Assembly: GCA_003513495.1 (NCBI GenBank)
Contig: DOPM01000025.1
Coordinates: 4,115 to 68,114, forward strand
Reading direction: 5' to 3'
From: Desulfosporosinus sp.
GTDB lineage: Bacteria > Bacillota > Desulfitobacteriia > Desulfitobacteriales > Desulfitobacteriaceae
DNA length: 64,000 nt
Part shown: in pieces, positions 48,329 to 57,598 of the stretch
How positions within the stretch are numbered: position 1 is the stretch's first letter
How the letters are laid out: each line of letters opens with the position of its first letter
Notes under the pieces: model-generated
The model's input: the letters and a program-made list of their open reading frames with translations, nothing else
Told to the model about the DNA's origin: nothing
The model's database searches: none
Position numbers and translations under genes: made by a program

Positions 48329-49342
48329 CTAGTTTTCTTCTTCCAAGAAATATTGCATACTGCTCTTTTTTAATTCGGCAACACTAAACAGCATAGAAAA
48401 CCTATTGACCCCTGTTGCTTGGGAGATTCTCTTCATGATATCTTTACAATCCTCTGTACTACGCCCATGGATCATCGTAAAGATATTGTAAGGCCAATCA
48501 GGAAGGGTTGGTCTCTGGTAACAATGGCTGACTTCCTTAAAACGCGCCATGACTTGTCCCACCCTATCCGCCTGTTCTGGATCAACCTGCCAAACTCCCA
48601 TAGCATTGGCAACAAAACCAGCTTTTTGATGGCGAAGAACTGCACCGAAACGCCTCAGGATTTTCTCCTCTAATAAACGATTTGCTGCTGAAATCACCTT
48701 GGCAGTTGGCCATTGAATGCTTTCTGCTAGGACTTCAAATGGATTTGGAGAATCAGGCAGATTACCCTGGAGCACTCGTATAAGGGTAATATCATCATCC
48801 GTTAATTCATAAGGAGAGATCTCTTCCATAGGCACGCCCCGTACAAAGTGTTCTTTTGATGTATCCGGTTCATTCTCTTGCTCGTCAATTGAACTATCAA
48901 AATCAAAATTGACGTTAATTTTAAAGACACGTGATGCAGGAAGAGTATAAATGTCATTTACTCCCGTTACTTCGCGAATAGTTTGAAGGATGCGTTCGGA
49001 AACAGTGAGTGAGGGTGCTATAAGTGTAAACCAAACATTATAGGTATGATCACGAAGATAGTTGTGTGTCACGCCTGGAATTCCTTCTAAGAGTTCAGCT
49101 AAGACAGATATTTTCTCTTCCGGAACCTTACCGGCACACAAGGTACTGTGATACCCTAAACGGCGAGAATCGAAGACCCCCCCTAAACGTCGAATAATCC
49201 CTTCCTGGCGAAGATGTTGAATTCGATTATAGGCGTCATCCTCTGTTGTTCCTACAGCGTCACCTAAGATCTGATAGGGATGAACGGCAATTGGAAAATC
49301 ATTTTGGATAGCATTCAGTAGGGCTCGATCGGTTGCATCCAT
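48329..49342 (-). CDS. ahbAB: Siroheme decarboxylase, AhbA-AhbB fusion
   Basis: 337 aa from ATG 49342 (AAGGAAGGGGG upstream; one base past the ahbD stop). Two AsnC/Lrp-like halves: about 1-160 (MDATDRALLNAIQNDFPIAV, NRIQHLRQEGIIRRLGGVFDSRRLG) and about 180-337 (DDITLIRVLQGNLPDSPNPFEVL, NRLLEEKILRRFGAVLRHQKAGF). Converts siroheme to 12,18-didecarboxysiroheme. In many anaerobes AhbA and AhbB are separate proteins; here they are one chain. Confidence 0.9.
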   Translation of the reverse strand: MDATDRALLNAIQNDFPIAVHPYQILGDAVGTTEDDAYNRIQHLRQEGIIRRLGGVFDSRRLGYHSTLCAGKVPEEKISVLAELLEGIPGVTHNYLRDHTYNVWFTLIAPSLTVSERILQTIREVTGVNDIYTLPASRVFKINVNFDFDSSIDEQENEPDTSKEHFVRGVPMEEISPYELTDDDITLIRVLQGNLPDSPNPFEVLAESIQWPTAKVISAANRLLEEKILRRFGAVLRHQKAGFVANAMGVWQVDPEQADRVGQVMARFKEVSHCYQRPTLPDWPYNIFTMIHGRSTEDCKDIMKRISQATGVNRFSMLFSVAELKKSSMQYFLEEEN

Positions 49343-49343
49343 A

Positions 49344-50339
49344 CTAAACCCCCTTCCTTCCGTGATATAGGCACCACGGTTCCTCGGCCATGTAATCTCC
49401 TTCATTGTAATAGGCGGCACGTGCACGGCACCCGCCGCAAGCGCGCTTATATTCACACGACCCGCAGCCGCCTTTATAGTCTAATGTACGTAGTTTCTGT
49501 AATACCTCATTGTTACGCCAAATCTCGTCAAAGGGAGTCTCTCGAACATCCCCTAGGGGAATATTTAAATATGCACAGGGCTGAACTTGGCCTTTGGGCC
49601 CAATAATGCAATAGGCTGTGCCTGCTAAACATCCGCGACTAAAGCGCATATCAACCCCCATTTGTTTCGCGATCCGCATAAACTGAGGAGCACAAGTAGG
49701 CTTTAATTCAATGTTTACGGTTTGTTGTTTTTTCATGATACGAGTGAGAATATCCTCATAGGCCTCAGCTCTTAAGGACTCTTCCTCGATGGACACCGCC
49801 CGTCCCGTCGGGACGAGGAAGAAGAAATGGTGAGCTACAGCGCCAAGTTCGACAGCGAAATTCGTAATGGCTTCTACCTCATGGGCATTCCAATCCATTA
49901 CTGTCGTGTGAATTTGAAAGGCCAGTCCTACCTCACGGCAATTTTTCATCCCCTGTACTGCCCCATCCCAAGCACCTGGGAACTTTCGAAATTCATCATG
50001 TTTAGCCTTATCCAAAGAGTCTAGGGAAATCCCCATTCCCATAGCGCCAGCCTCTTTGAGTTGGCGAGCTAAATCTAGTGTGATTAGAGTTCCGTTGGTC
50101 CCAAACACCGGACGCAACCCGAGTGATGTGGCATAGGCCACAAGTTCTACAATATCCGGTCTTATCAGAGGTTCCCCTCCGCTAAAAATCATAATCTTGA
50201 AGCCTGCTTTGGCAATTTGCTCTAACAAGGTCTTTGCTTCAGCCGTGTTGAGTTCATCTTCAACTCTACACCCGGCATCGCGATAGCAATGATCACAGAA
50301 CATATTGCAATCATTCGTTGTATTCCAAGAAACGATCAT
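49344..50339 (-). CDS. ahbD: Radical SAM heme synthase AhbD (NirJ2-like)
   Basis: 331 aa from ATG 50339, two bases after the hemB stop, SD GAGAGGAG. Radical SAM core: WNTTNDCNMFCDHCYRDAG (CxxxCxxC), FSGGEPLIRPD, and a SPASM-type C-terminal cysteine set (CLAGTAYCIIG, CAYLNIPLGD, GGCGSCEYKRACGGCRARA). Oxidatively decarboxylates Fe-coproporphyrin III to heme b. Assigned to AhbD rather than AhbC by order and shorter N-terminus; the pair may be swapped. Confidence 0.82.
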   Translation of the reverse strand: MIVSWNTTNDCNMFCDHCYRDAGCRVEDELNTAEAKTLLEQIAKAGFKIMIFSGGEPLIRPDIVELVAYATSLGLRPVFGTNGTLITLDLARQLKEAGAMGMGISLDSLDKAKHDEFRKFPGAWDGAVQGMKNCREVGLAFQIHTTVMDWNAHEVEAITNFAVELGAVAHHFFFLVPTGRAVSIEEESLRAEAYEDILTRIMKKQQTVNIELKPTCAPQFMRIAKQMGVDMRFSRGCLAGTAYCIIGPKGQVQPCAYLNIPLGDVRETPFDEIWRNNEVLQKLRTLDYKGGCGSCEYKRACGGCRARAAYYNEGDYMAEEPWCLYHGRKGV

Positions 50340-50341
50340 GC

Positions 50342-51319
50342 TTAACGCTCCTCTCTTAGCCAACGTGCCACGTCTAAAGCGTGATACGTAATTAGCAAAT
50401 CCGCTCCTGCTCGCTTCATACTCACTAGGGCCTCCAGAACAATGCGTTTCTCATCTATCCAACCCTTAGCTGCCGCGGCTTTAACCATAGAGTATTCTCC
50501 GCTGACATTATAGGCTGCGAGAGGCACGCCGTATCGCTCTTTAGTTCGATAAATTATATCTCCATAGGACAGGGCCGGCTTTACAATAATCATGTCGGCG
50601 CCCTCCTCAATGTCTAAATCCGTTTCCAACATTGCTTCATTGCCATTGGCTGAATCCATCTGATAGGTTCTGCGATCTCCAAACTGAGGGGTTGAACCTG
50701 CAGCCTCTCTAAAGGGTCCATAAAATCCTGAGGCAAACTTAGCTGAATAGGCCATGATGGGAATATGAGAAAATCCTTCGTTATCTAACATTTCCCTGAT
50801 GGCAGCAACTCGTCCATCCATCATGTCCGATGGAGCAACCATATCCGCACCCGCTAGGGCCTGAGAAAGTGCCGTCTTGGCCAGCAGTTCGAGGGTCGGG
50901 TCATTCATAACCTGTCCGTTTTCAATCAGCCCACAATGTCCGTGATCCGTATATTCGCATAAGCAGACATCCGTGATGACATAGAGATCGGGGTAGTGTT
51001 GTTTAGCTAAGCGTACGGCTTGTTGTACAATCCCCTGGTCATGGTAAGCTCCTGAACCAACACTATCCTTACTCTCCGGAATCCCGAATAGCAAGACCGC
51101 TGGGATTCCTAGTTCTACAACTTCCCGAAGTGCCAAGATAAACTCATCGAGAGAAAAATTATAGACTCCGGGCATAGAGGAGATCTCCACCTTTTTCTTC
51201 TCCCCCGCCATGACAAACATGGGGTAAATCAGATTCTCTATTCTAATATGGTTTTCCCGAACCATACTACGAATAGTTTCGTTGGCTCGTAAACGGCGGG
51301 GTCGCCTTTGCAGTTCCAT
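50342..51319 (-). CDS. hemB: Porphobilinogen synthase (5-aminolevulinate dehydratase)
   Basis: 325 aa from the ATG at 51319 (AAAGGAGG ten bases upstream). Zn-type site DVCLCEYTDHGHCGLI, Schiff-base lysines in MAYSAKFASGFYGPFREA and KPALSYGD, and YNVSGEYSMVKAAAAKG. Two ALA to porphobilinogen. Confidence 0.96.
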   Translation of the reverse strand: MELQRRPRRLRANETIRSMVRENHIRIENLIYPMFVMAGEKKKVEISSMPGVYNFSLDEFILALREVVELGIPAVLLFGIPESKDSVGSGAYHDQGIVQQAVRLAKQHYPDLYVITDVCLCEYTDHGHCGLIENGQVMNDPTLELLAKTALSQALAGADMVAPSDMMDGRVAAIREMLDNEGFSHIPIMAYSAKFASGFYGPFREAAGSTPQFGDRRTYQMDSANGNEAMLETDLDIEEGADMIIVKPALSYGDIIYRTKERYGVPLAAYNVSGEYSMVKAAAAKGWIDEKRIVLEALVSMKRAGADLLITYHALDVARWLREER

Positions 51320-51458
51320 CTCTTCATGACCTCCTTTAATAACCATCAAGTATGAGGCACTATGTCATCCTGAGCTGACAGGATAATCTTTCATTTATCC
51401 GATGACTATCAATTCCTCTTAGGCAAACTCCATCTGAATCTAAGAATCACTTGATCGC

Positions 51459-52634
51459 CTACTTCAAGCCGATCTCTGTGTCTGTCAAATAACAGGCTGG
51501 GTCTGATTCCCAATAATCTCCCGTCACGGCTTCAGCACGCGTTCTGAAATTACCGTTACACATACTTAAATATTGACAGGATGAACACCGTCCTTTGAGT
51601 AAGCCCTTTCGATCTTTCAGTCCCGCCAATGTAGGATGAGTTAGATCCGTCCAGATATCTCCAAATTTACGCTCTCTGACATTGCCAAAGGTGATATGCT
51701 GGGTAAATTGATCGGGGTGTACATTCCCCAGGGGATCTACTTCTCCGAAGGCTATGCCTGAACGGTTTCCACCGTTAAATCCAATTAGATTTTTAATCCG
51801 TTCGGCCCTGGCAGGATCTTCATTTAGGGCCTGCAGGTACATGTAAACTCCATCACAATGATTATCTACAGTGAGGATTTCTTTCTTCAAACCGCGTTCT
51901 TCGAAATCCCGTGTACGCCGAATGATGGTATCCATGGCTTGCCTGGATTCTTCTGGAGTCACATCCTCAGCAATCATCTGGCTGCCGCGACCGGAATAGA
52001 CCAAATGGTAGAAACAAACTCTATCGATATTTTCTGCTTCAATAAAATCAAAAATTTTATCAAGTTCTTGAATGTTATGATGATTAATTGTAAAACGAAG
52101 CCCAACACGTTGATCAACAGCGACACAGTTTTGAATGCCTTCCATTGCCGCCTTAAAAGCGCCCTCTTTACCTCGAAATTTATCATTGACATCTTGGAGT
52201 CCGTCTAATGAGATCCCCACATAGCCAACACCGATTTCTTTGATTCTCTTTGCCACTTCTGGCGTGATCAATGTACCATTCGTGGAAAGGGTTGCCCGCA
52301 AACCTTTTGAGGTAGCATATTCTGCCAATTCGAAGAAGTCAGGACGTATCAAAGGTTCACCGCCAGAGAAAAGAAGTACCGGAACCCGAAAATCAGCTAG
52401 ATCGTCGATAAAGCGTTTAGCTTCGGCAGTTGACATCTCATCTTGGTATTTTTGAGCATCAGATTCCATATAACAATGGGCACATTTTAAGTTACAGGTA
52501 CGAGTCGAATTCCATACTACAACCGGGCCAGACCCGACGGTTGTTCCGTTCTGGGACCCCAGCGAGTGCTTACTATAACGAAGAGAGTCTCCGAAGTATT
52601 CTGTATCAAATAAGAGCTTTGTGACACTAATCAT
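51459..52634 (-). CDS. ahbC: Radical SAM protein AhbC (NirJ1-like)
   Basis: 391 aa. A 45-residue N-terminal extension, then WNSTRTCNLKCAHCYMESDAQ (CxxxCxxC), FSGGEPLIRPDF, TNGTLITPEVAKRIKEIGVGYVGISLDGL, and the C-terminal Cys cluster GRCSSCQYLSMCNGNFRTRA. Removes acetate side chains of didecarboxysiroheme to yield Fe-coproporphyrin III. It lies between cobA-hemD and hemB. Confidence 0.87.
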   Translation of the reverse strand: MISVTKLLFDTEYFGDSLRYSKHSLGSQNGTTVGSGPVVVWNSTRTCNLKCAHCYMESDAQKYQDEMSTAEAKRFIDDLADFRVPVLLFSGGEPLIRPDFFELAEYATSKGLRATLSTNGTLITPEVAKRIKEIGVGYVGISLDGLQDVNDKFRGKEGAFKAAMEGIQNCVAVDQRVGLRFTINHHNIQELDKIFDFIEAENIDRVCFYHLVYSGRGSQMIAEDVTPEESRQAMDTIIRRTRDFEERGLKKEILTVDNHCDGVYMYLQALNEDPARAERIKNLIGFNGGNRSGIAFGEVDPLGNVHPDQFTQHITFGNVRERKFGDIWTDLTHPTLAGLKDRKGLLKGRCSSCQYLSMCNGNFRTRAEAVTGDYWESDPACYLTDTEIGLK

Positions 52635-52638
52635 ACCT

Positions 52639-54144
52639 TTACCCCTCCAATAAGGCTTCGACTAATCCCTGAATTGTATATTCATTGGCCTCTTTATAGA
52701 TCGTCAGACCGAGCTTTCGAGCAGTGGCACTAGTAATTGGTCCGATGGAATACAGTGAGACACCTTTTAGCAGAGAGATTTCCCCATCCAAAAGTTCTAC
52801 AAAATTGCGCACAGTCGAAGAACTTGTAAATGTGACCGTATGAATCTCCTTCTCACGAAGCATACGATGTAATTCTTCTCGATTAGCTCCTCCGAGAACC
52901 GTCTTATAGACTGGGACATCCCAGACTTCTACTCCCATAGCCTTAAGAGATTCTGGCAGTATATCTCTGGCTTCTTCTGCCCTGGCCAGTAACACCTTTT
53001 GACCAGAGGAAATCCGGTCCGAAAGACCTTCCACGATCTTCTCGGCTCGGTATTCTTCTGGGACATAGGCAGCACGAAGTCCTCGTTTCTCAATGGCAGC
53101 TTGAGTAGCCGGACCAATGGCAACGATCTCCAGACCCGCTAATTCTCGAACATCTCGCTCTTGAATGCTAAGTTCTTCAAAAAAGGCCTCAACCCCGTTG
53201 ACACTGGTGAAAACAAGCCAATTAAATCCTTGTAAACTATTCATCGCTTTAATTAAATATGCATTATCCGTGGGAGGGACAATTTCAATCGTCGGAAATT
53301 CCCAGGCCTCTCCACCCAAAGCTTCGATTTCCTGGGTTAACACGCTGGCCTGATGGCGTGCCCGAGTCACTACAATCCTTTGACCAAACAATGGTTTCTT
53401 TTCGAACCACTGGAGTTTTTCTCGCAGAGAGACGACTTCACCGACGATAATAATCGAAGGGTTAGTGAAGTTTTGCTTCTTAACCTCTGAGGCAATAGAA
53501 TCTAGTTGCCCCACGAGGGTTCGTTGTTCCGGTCTAGTACCCCATTGAATGATTCCTACCGGGGTGGTTGGCTTCTTGCCGTTTTCTATTAGTTTCTGCG
53601 CGATAAGGGGAAGGTTTTCCATGCCCATTAGAAACACTAAGGTTCCATGGGATTGTGCCAGGTGGTCCCAATGAATACTTGTTTCATTCTTTGTAGGGTC
53701 TTCATGTCCCGTTATGACCGCAAAGGAGGACGTCAGATCTCGATGGGTTACTGGAATGCCAGCATAAGCAGGAACGGCAATAGCCGAAGTAATACCTGGT
53801 ACTACCTCAAACTGAATCCCTGCCTTGAGTAGGGCTTCAGCCTCCTCGCCTCCTCTACCAAAAACAAAAGGATCTCCACCTTTTAGGCGGGTCACTATTT
53901 TCCCCTCAAGCCCTTTATCGACGAGGACTTGGTTAATTTCTTCTTGACGAAGTGTGTGGCGATCCGGAGATTTCCCTACATAGATCAGTTCGCAGTCCGG
54001 ACGAGCTAATGTCAAAAGACGTCGCGAAGCCAACCGATCATAAACTAAAACATCTGCTTTAGCAATACATTCTGACCCTTTAATCGTAATCAACTTTGGG
54101 TCTCCCGGACCAGCACCCACTAAATATACATATCCCTTACTCAA
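52639..54144 (-). CDS. cobA-hemD: Uroporphyrinogen-III C-methyltransferase / uroporphyrinogen-III synthase fusion
   Basis: 501 aa, two enzymes. N-terminal SUMT (about 1-245): YLVGAGPGDPKLITIKG, LKGGDPFVFGRGGEEAE, GIPVTHRD. C-terminal HemD (about 255-501): GQRIVVTRARHQASVLTQEI, FTSVNGVEAFFEEL, FTSSSTVRNFVELL. Makes uroporphyrinogen III and methylates it to precorrin-2, feeding siroheme and heme. Confidence 0.95.
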   Translation of the reverse strand: MSKGYVYLVGAGPGDPKLITIKGSECIAKADVLVYDRLASRRLLTLARPDCELIYVGKSPDRHTLRQEEINQVLVDKGLEGKIVTRLKGGDPFVFGRGGEEAEALLKAGIQFEVVPGITSAIAVPAYAGIPVTHRDLTSSFAVITGHEDPTKNETSIHWDHLAQSHGTLVFLMGMENLPLIAQKLIENGKKPTTPVGIIQWGTRPEQRTLVGQLDSIASEVKKQNFTNPSIIIVGEVVSLREKLQWFEKKPLFGQRIVVTRARHQASVLTQEIEALGGEAWEFPTIEIVPPTDNAYLIKAMNSLQGFNWLVFTSVNGVEAFFEELSIQERDVRELAGLEIVAIGPATQAAIEKRGLRAAYVPEEYRAEKIVEGLSDRISSGQKVLLARAEEARDILPESLKAMGVEVWDVPVYKTVLGGANREELHRMLREKEIHTVTFTSSSTVRNFVELLDGEISLLKGVSLYSIGPITSATARKLGLTIYKEANEYTIQGLVEALLEG

Positions 54145-54614
54145 AATGAAACACTCCTATCCCATCATGTTACAAAGCTTAATTATTCGTTCTCCTGTCC
54201 CAAGTCCGGGACGCAGTGTCACACAGTCGCGACGTCTTTACGTAAGCAGAATAGCAAACTTCCGTTTAAGCGACTGACCCCAGATTCGGGGCAGCGCACA
54301 AGGTCCCCTCCCGCCATCCTTGGCTCCGGGGACACTAGACCATCCATGGTCGTCGGACGTGCGCTGCAGCCAACCGAGCCATGGTCCCTTCTCGCCGTCC
54401 TGCAAGAAGGCTAATCCGTGCGAAGACAGTGTCTGCAAGAAGATTAATCCGTGCGAAAACATTGTTTTCGTGGGCTACAGGGACACTTGGCCATCCATGG
54501 CCGGCGGATGGCGAGTTTGGCTGGCACCCCGCTCCCCATAGAAGGAGCTTAAACGGTTAGTTTGCTCTGCGTCGTAAGCACTGAGCGCTGTGTCACACAA
54601 GTCCCCTAGTTCCC
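54145..54614. repeat. ~400-bp noncoding, inverted-repeat-bounded structured element inside the hem operon
   Basis: GC-rich compared with neighbours. Terminal inverted repeats, imperfect over about 60 bp: left has GTGTCACACAG and GCAAACTTCCGTTTAAGC (54253-54270), right has GCTTAAACGGTTAGTTTGC (54547-54565) and TGTGTCACACA (54589-54599). Internal direct repeats: GGGACACTxGxCCATCCATGG (54329 and 54480) and a 33-bp unit with AATCCGTGCGAA (54412 and 54446). The unit's hairpin covaries (AGACA/TGTCT versus AAACA/TGTTT type), suggesting conserved RNA or cruciform structure. No ORF with a family match; may be a MITE-like element. Confidence 0.65.
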
Positions 54615-55526
54615 TTATCGTATTTCCGCTAATATCGAGGTAGCCCCTAGGTCTATCAGACGATTGGCAACTTCGTTGCCCACTGTTTTCGGATCAGTTC
54701 CGTTGGCTTCTGCCTTAATCAAGCGAGATCCATCAAGACTCGCCACCATTCCTCGAAGCACAATCTGCCCATCAACCACTTCTCCCAAGGCCCCGATGGG
54801 GACTTGGCAACCTCCTTCAAGCTTGCGCATTAAGGCGCGTTCAGCACGCACTGCTAGTTCCGTCGGAGTATGGTTAAGTCGAGATAATAGATCTGCAATA
54901 TCCGAACGTTTCTCATCAATTTCCACGGCGATGGACCCTTGCCCTACCGCCGAGAGCATGATGTCTTCCGGCAGAATTTGAGTGATTCGTTCTTCCCACC
55001 CTAACCGTTTTACACCAGCAGCAGCAAGGATAATCCCCGCCATTTCGGACTCTTGTAACTTCCTCCACCGAGTCTGGAGATTCCCCCGCAAATCCATAAA
55101 ACCAAGATCTGGGCGATAATGCTTAAGTTGTGATTTCCGGCGCAAACTGCTTGTGCCAATAATGGCTCCCTCAGGTAAATCCTCGATTGAGAGCCCGTTC
55201 CTGCTTAGAAAAACGTCCCTAGGCTCCTCTCTCTCACAAAAGGCACTAATGATTAACCCGGGTGGTAATAAGGTTGGCATGTCCTTTAAACTATGGACTG
55301 CCATATCAAGTTCGTCTTTGAGCAGACCTTGCTCTAATTCCTTCGTAAATAGTCCTTTGTCCCCGATCTTCGAAAGGGGGACATCTAAAATCTTATCCCC
55401 TTTGGTTTTCATTGAGACAAGCTCAAAGTTAAGGTGAGGATAAAGTTTGGTTAGTTGACTTTGTACCCACTCGGCTTGCCACATTGCTAATTGGCTGTCC
55501 CGAGTTCCTATACGAATGTTCTTCAT
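54615..55526 (-). CDS. hemC: Hydroxymethylbilane synthase (porphobilinogen deaminase)
   Basis: 303 aa. IRIGTRDSQLAMWQAEWV, HSLKDMPTLLPPGL, IIGTSSLRRKSQL and the dipyrromethane cofactor Cys in LEGGCQVPIGALG. Starts in a 4-nt ATGA overlap with hemA. The noncoding element lies between this gene and cobA-hemD. Confidence 0.96.
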   Translation of the reverse strand: MKNIRIGTRDSQLAMWQAEWVQSQLTKLYPHLNFELVSMKTKGDKILDVPLSKIGDKGLFTKELEQGLLKDELDMAVHSLKDMPTLLPPGLIISAFCEREEPRDVFLSRNGLSIEDLPEGAIIGTSSLRRKSQLKHYRPDLGFMDLRGNLQTRWRKLQESEMAGIILAAAGVKRLGWEERITQILPEDIMLSAVGQGSIAVEIDEKRSDIADLLSRLNHTPTELAVRAERALMRKLEGGCQVPIGALGEVVDGQIVLRGMVASLDGSRLIKAEANGTDPKTVGNEVANRLIDLGATSILAEIR

Positions 55527-56860
55527 TCAGCCCTCCTATGATGCCCCTGCCCTTGACTCTTCTTTAAGATTAAGCTCGGGCGTGAGCCCTCTTGTCTAAC
55601 ATTTAAATCAAATAGGTTCTGTAGTATTTCCGTATACAGATGCCCTTGACTTGTATTGGCATATTCTTTGAGGTTGATAATCGGCACATGTAACAGATGA
55701 TTCACAATAGAATTTGCCATAGATCGTATTACTTTCTCTTGTTTGGGCGTTAACCCTGATAAATGCGTTAGGGCGCGCTCAACTTGAAGATCTCTAATCT
55801 TCTCTCCCTTTTCCTGTAAGGCTAAAATCGTCGGAACAACATATAAGGTATTGTGCCATTTTAGAAATAATTCCATTTCTTCATCGATAATCTTTTCAGC
55901 GTTTTGAGCCGCAAGTTCACGCTCTTGATGATGACGGTCAACCACCCCGCGCAAATCATCAATATCAAACAACGTAATTTGGGGAATCTTTCCTACATCA
56001 GGGTGAATATCACGAGGTACTGCGATATCAATAATCAGGATAGGTCGATTCTTACGGTTTTTCATAATTCCCAGCATCCGTTCCGGCAACAACACAAAAT
56101 GTTTTGAAGCCGTCGCAGAAATGACAATGTCTACTTCTTCGAGGTACTGATCAACATCATCAAGGCGAACCGCACGTCCACAACACTCCTGCGCCAATAT
56201 CACAGCTTTTTCATAGGATCGATTCGAGACCAAGACTGTAGTTGCCCCTGCTGATACCAAGTATTTAGCTGTCAGGGTACTCATTTCCCCTGCTCCCATA
56301 ATTAAAATTCCTTTACCTTGAAGTTCACCAAATTGTTGTTTGGCGAGCTCTACGGCCGTATAACTAATGGAAACGGGATGCTGGTCGATTAAAGTTTCTG
56401 TACGAACACGTTTGCCTACTGCTAAAGCATTCTGAAAAAGCACGTTGATCACTTTGTTGGTAACCTCAGCATCGTTAGCTTGTTGATAAGCAGTACTAAC
56501 CTGTCCCAGAATTTGAGTCTCTCCTCGAACCATGGAATCCAAACCAGATACTACTCGATACAAGTGGCGGACGGCATCATATAGGGTATGGGCATATAAG
56601 TAGTTCTCGAGTATCCCTTCCTCAAGTCCGTGATGACTAGCAAAAAACTCCTTTATAGAGCGGATGCCTGTTTCTACATCCGTTGTAGCAGCATAGATCT
56701 CCGTACGATTACAGGTACTGAGAATTACGACTCCTTGTATTGCTGGGCAATTCTTCAATTCTTTAAGAGCCGTCTGCATTTGAGAGGGGTGAAAACTCAT
56801 TTTTTCCCTTATTTCTACTGGCGCGCTCCGGTGATTTAGCCCAATAGCGACTGGAAACAT
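55523..56860 (-). CDS. hemA: Glutamyl-tRNA reductase
   Basis: 445 aa from the ATG at 56860 (AAAGGAG upstream); the longer frame to 56941 lies inside the upstream gene. MFPVAIGLNHRSAPVEIREK, active-site Cys in ILSTCNRTEIYA, YRVVSGLDSMVRGETQILGQV, NADPH site IMGAGEMSTLTAKYL. First committed step of tetrapyrrole synthesis by the C5 route. Overlaps the precorrin-2 dehydrogenase gene by 25 nt. Confidence 0.95.
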   Translation of the reverse strand: MFPVAIGLNHRSAPVEIREKMSFHPSQMQTALKELKNCPAIQGVVILSTCNRTEIYAATTDVETGIRSIKEFFASHHGLEEGILENYLYAHTLYDAVRHLYRVVSGLDSMVRGETQILGQVSTAYQQANDAEVTNKVINVLFQNALAVGKRVRTETLIDQHPVSISYTAVELAKQQFGELQGKGILIMGAGEMSTLTAKYLVSAGATTVLVSNRSYEKAVILAQECCGRAVRLDDVDQYLEEVDIVISATASKHFVLLPERMLGIMKNRKNRPILIIDIAVPRDIHPDVGKIPQITLFDIDDLRGVVDRHHQERELAAQNAEKIIDEEMELFLKWHNTLYVVPTILALQEKGEKIRDLQVERALTHLSGLTPKQEKVIRSMANSIVNHLLHVPIINLKEYANTSQGHLYTEILQNLFDLNVRQEGSRPSLILKKSQGQGHHRRAE

Positions 56861-57474
56861 GTTTCGACCACTCCTTTCGCCTCGGCTAATCGTTGGGCTT
56901 TGATGAGTTCTCTCACTTCGCCGTCCGTTGCACGATTCCAAAAGATACTTCGTTTTTCAGGTGGCAATTCAGACTTAGCTTTATTTCTCCAATTCTTGAG
57001 TAAGGTAAGATATTCCGCCATTTCAGAGCCGTACATAGTTTCTAACTCTGCACGTACTTGCCGCGCAACAATAGGACTGCTTCCTCCTGTCGATACCGCA
57101 ATTTTCAGATCTCCTTGCTCCATAATCGATGGTACGATAAAACTACATTTGTCTGGATCATCTACGACATTGACCAGTCGATAAAGAGCATTCGCATCAC
57201 GTGACACTTGGGCATTTACTTCCTCAATCTCTGTACATGAAAAAACAAGCCTGGCCTCTTGAATATCTTCCGAAGAATAGTTCTTTTCCACCCAAAAACA
57301 AGTTTCTCCATCAATCAGTTCTTTAAGTTCCGGATCGAGACGAGGAGAAACAATGCGCACCAATGCTCCATGATGTAAAAGAGTTTGAACTTTGCGCAAA
57401 GCCACATTTCCTCCCCCGACAACCAAAACCGGCAGAGCCTTTAAGTCTATAAATATGGGATAATACTGCGACAT
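56836..57474 (-). CDS. sirC: Precorrin-2 dehydrogenase / sirohydrochlorin synthase (SirC/Met8p-like)
   Basis: 212 aa. N-terminal NAD-binding PVLVVGGGNVALRKVQTLL, then NALYRLVNVVDDPDKCSFIVPSIMEQGDLKIAVSTGGSSP. Oxidises precorrin-2 to sirohydrochlorin; whether it also inserts iron is unclear, since no separate chelatase gene is in the window. Confidence 0.93.
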   Translation of the reverse strand: MSQYYPIFIDLKALPVLVVGGGNVALRKVQTLLHHGALVRIVSPRLDPELKELIDGETCFWVEKNYSSEDIQEARLVFSCTEIEEVNAQVSRDANALYRLVNVVDDPDKCSFIVPSIMEQGDLKIAVSTGGSSPIVARQVRAELETMYGSEMAEYLTLLKNWRNKAKSELPPEKRSIFWNRATDGEVRELIKAQRLAEAKGVVETCFQSLLG

Positions 57475-57598
57475 AAACTCTAGTCACCTTCTCCAACGTT
57501 TTATCTAACTATAAATTCGGCTTATTCGGACATATTTCCTGCCAAAACTTGTGGTTTCTTGAATTTACTGCAGCCGTACTGTCTATGCAACTATAGCA

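Noticed and set aside
54238..54541. ORFs of 74 and 73 aa on both strands in the repeat element
   Set aside because: They follow from repeats and GC-rich composition, lack ribosome binding sites and resemble no protein.
54145..54614. Cobalamin riboswitch in the hemC-cobA gap
   Set aside because: I could not find the conserved B12-box text; the region is dominated by inverted and direct repeats instead.
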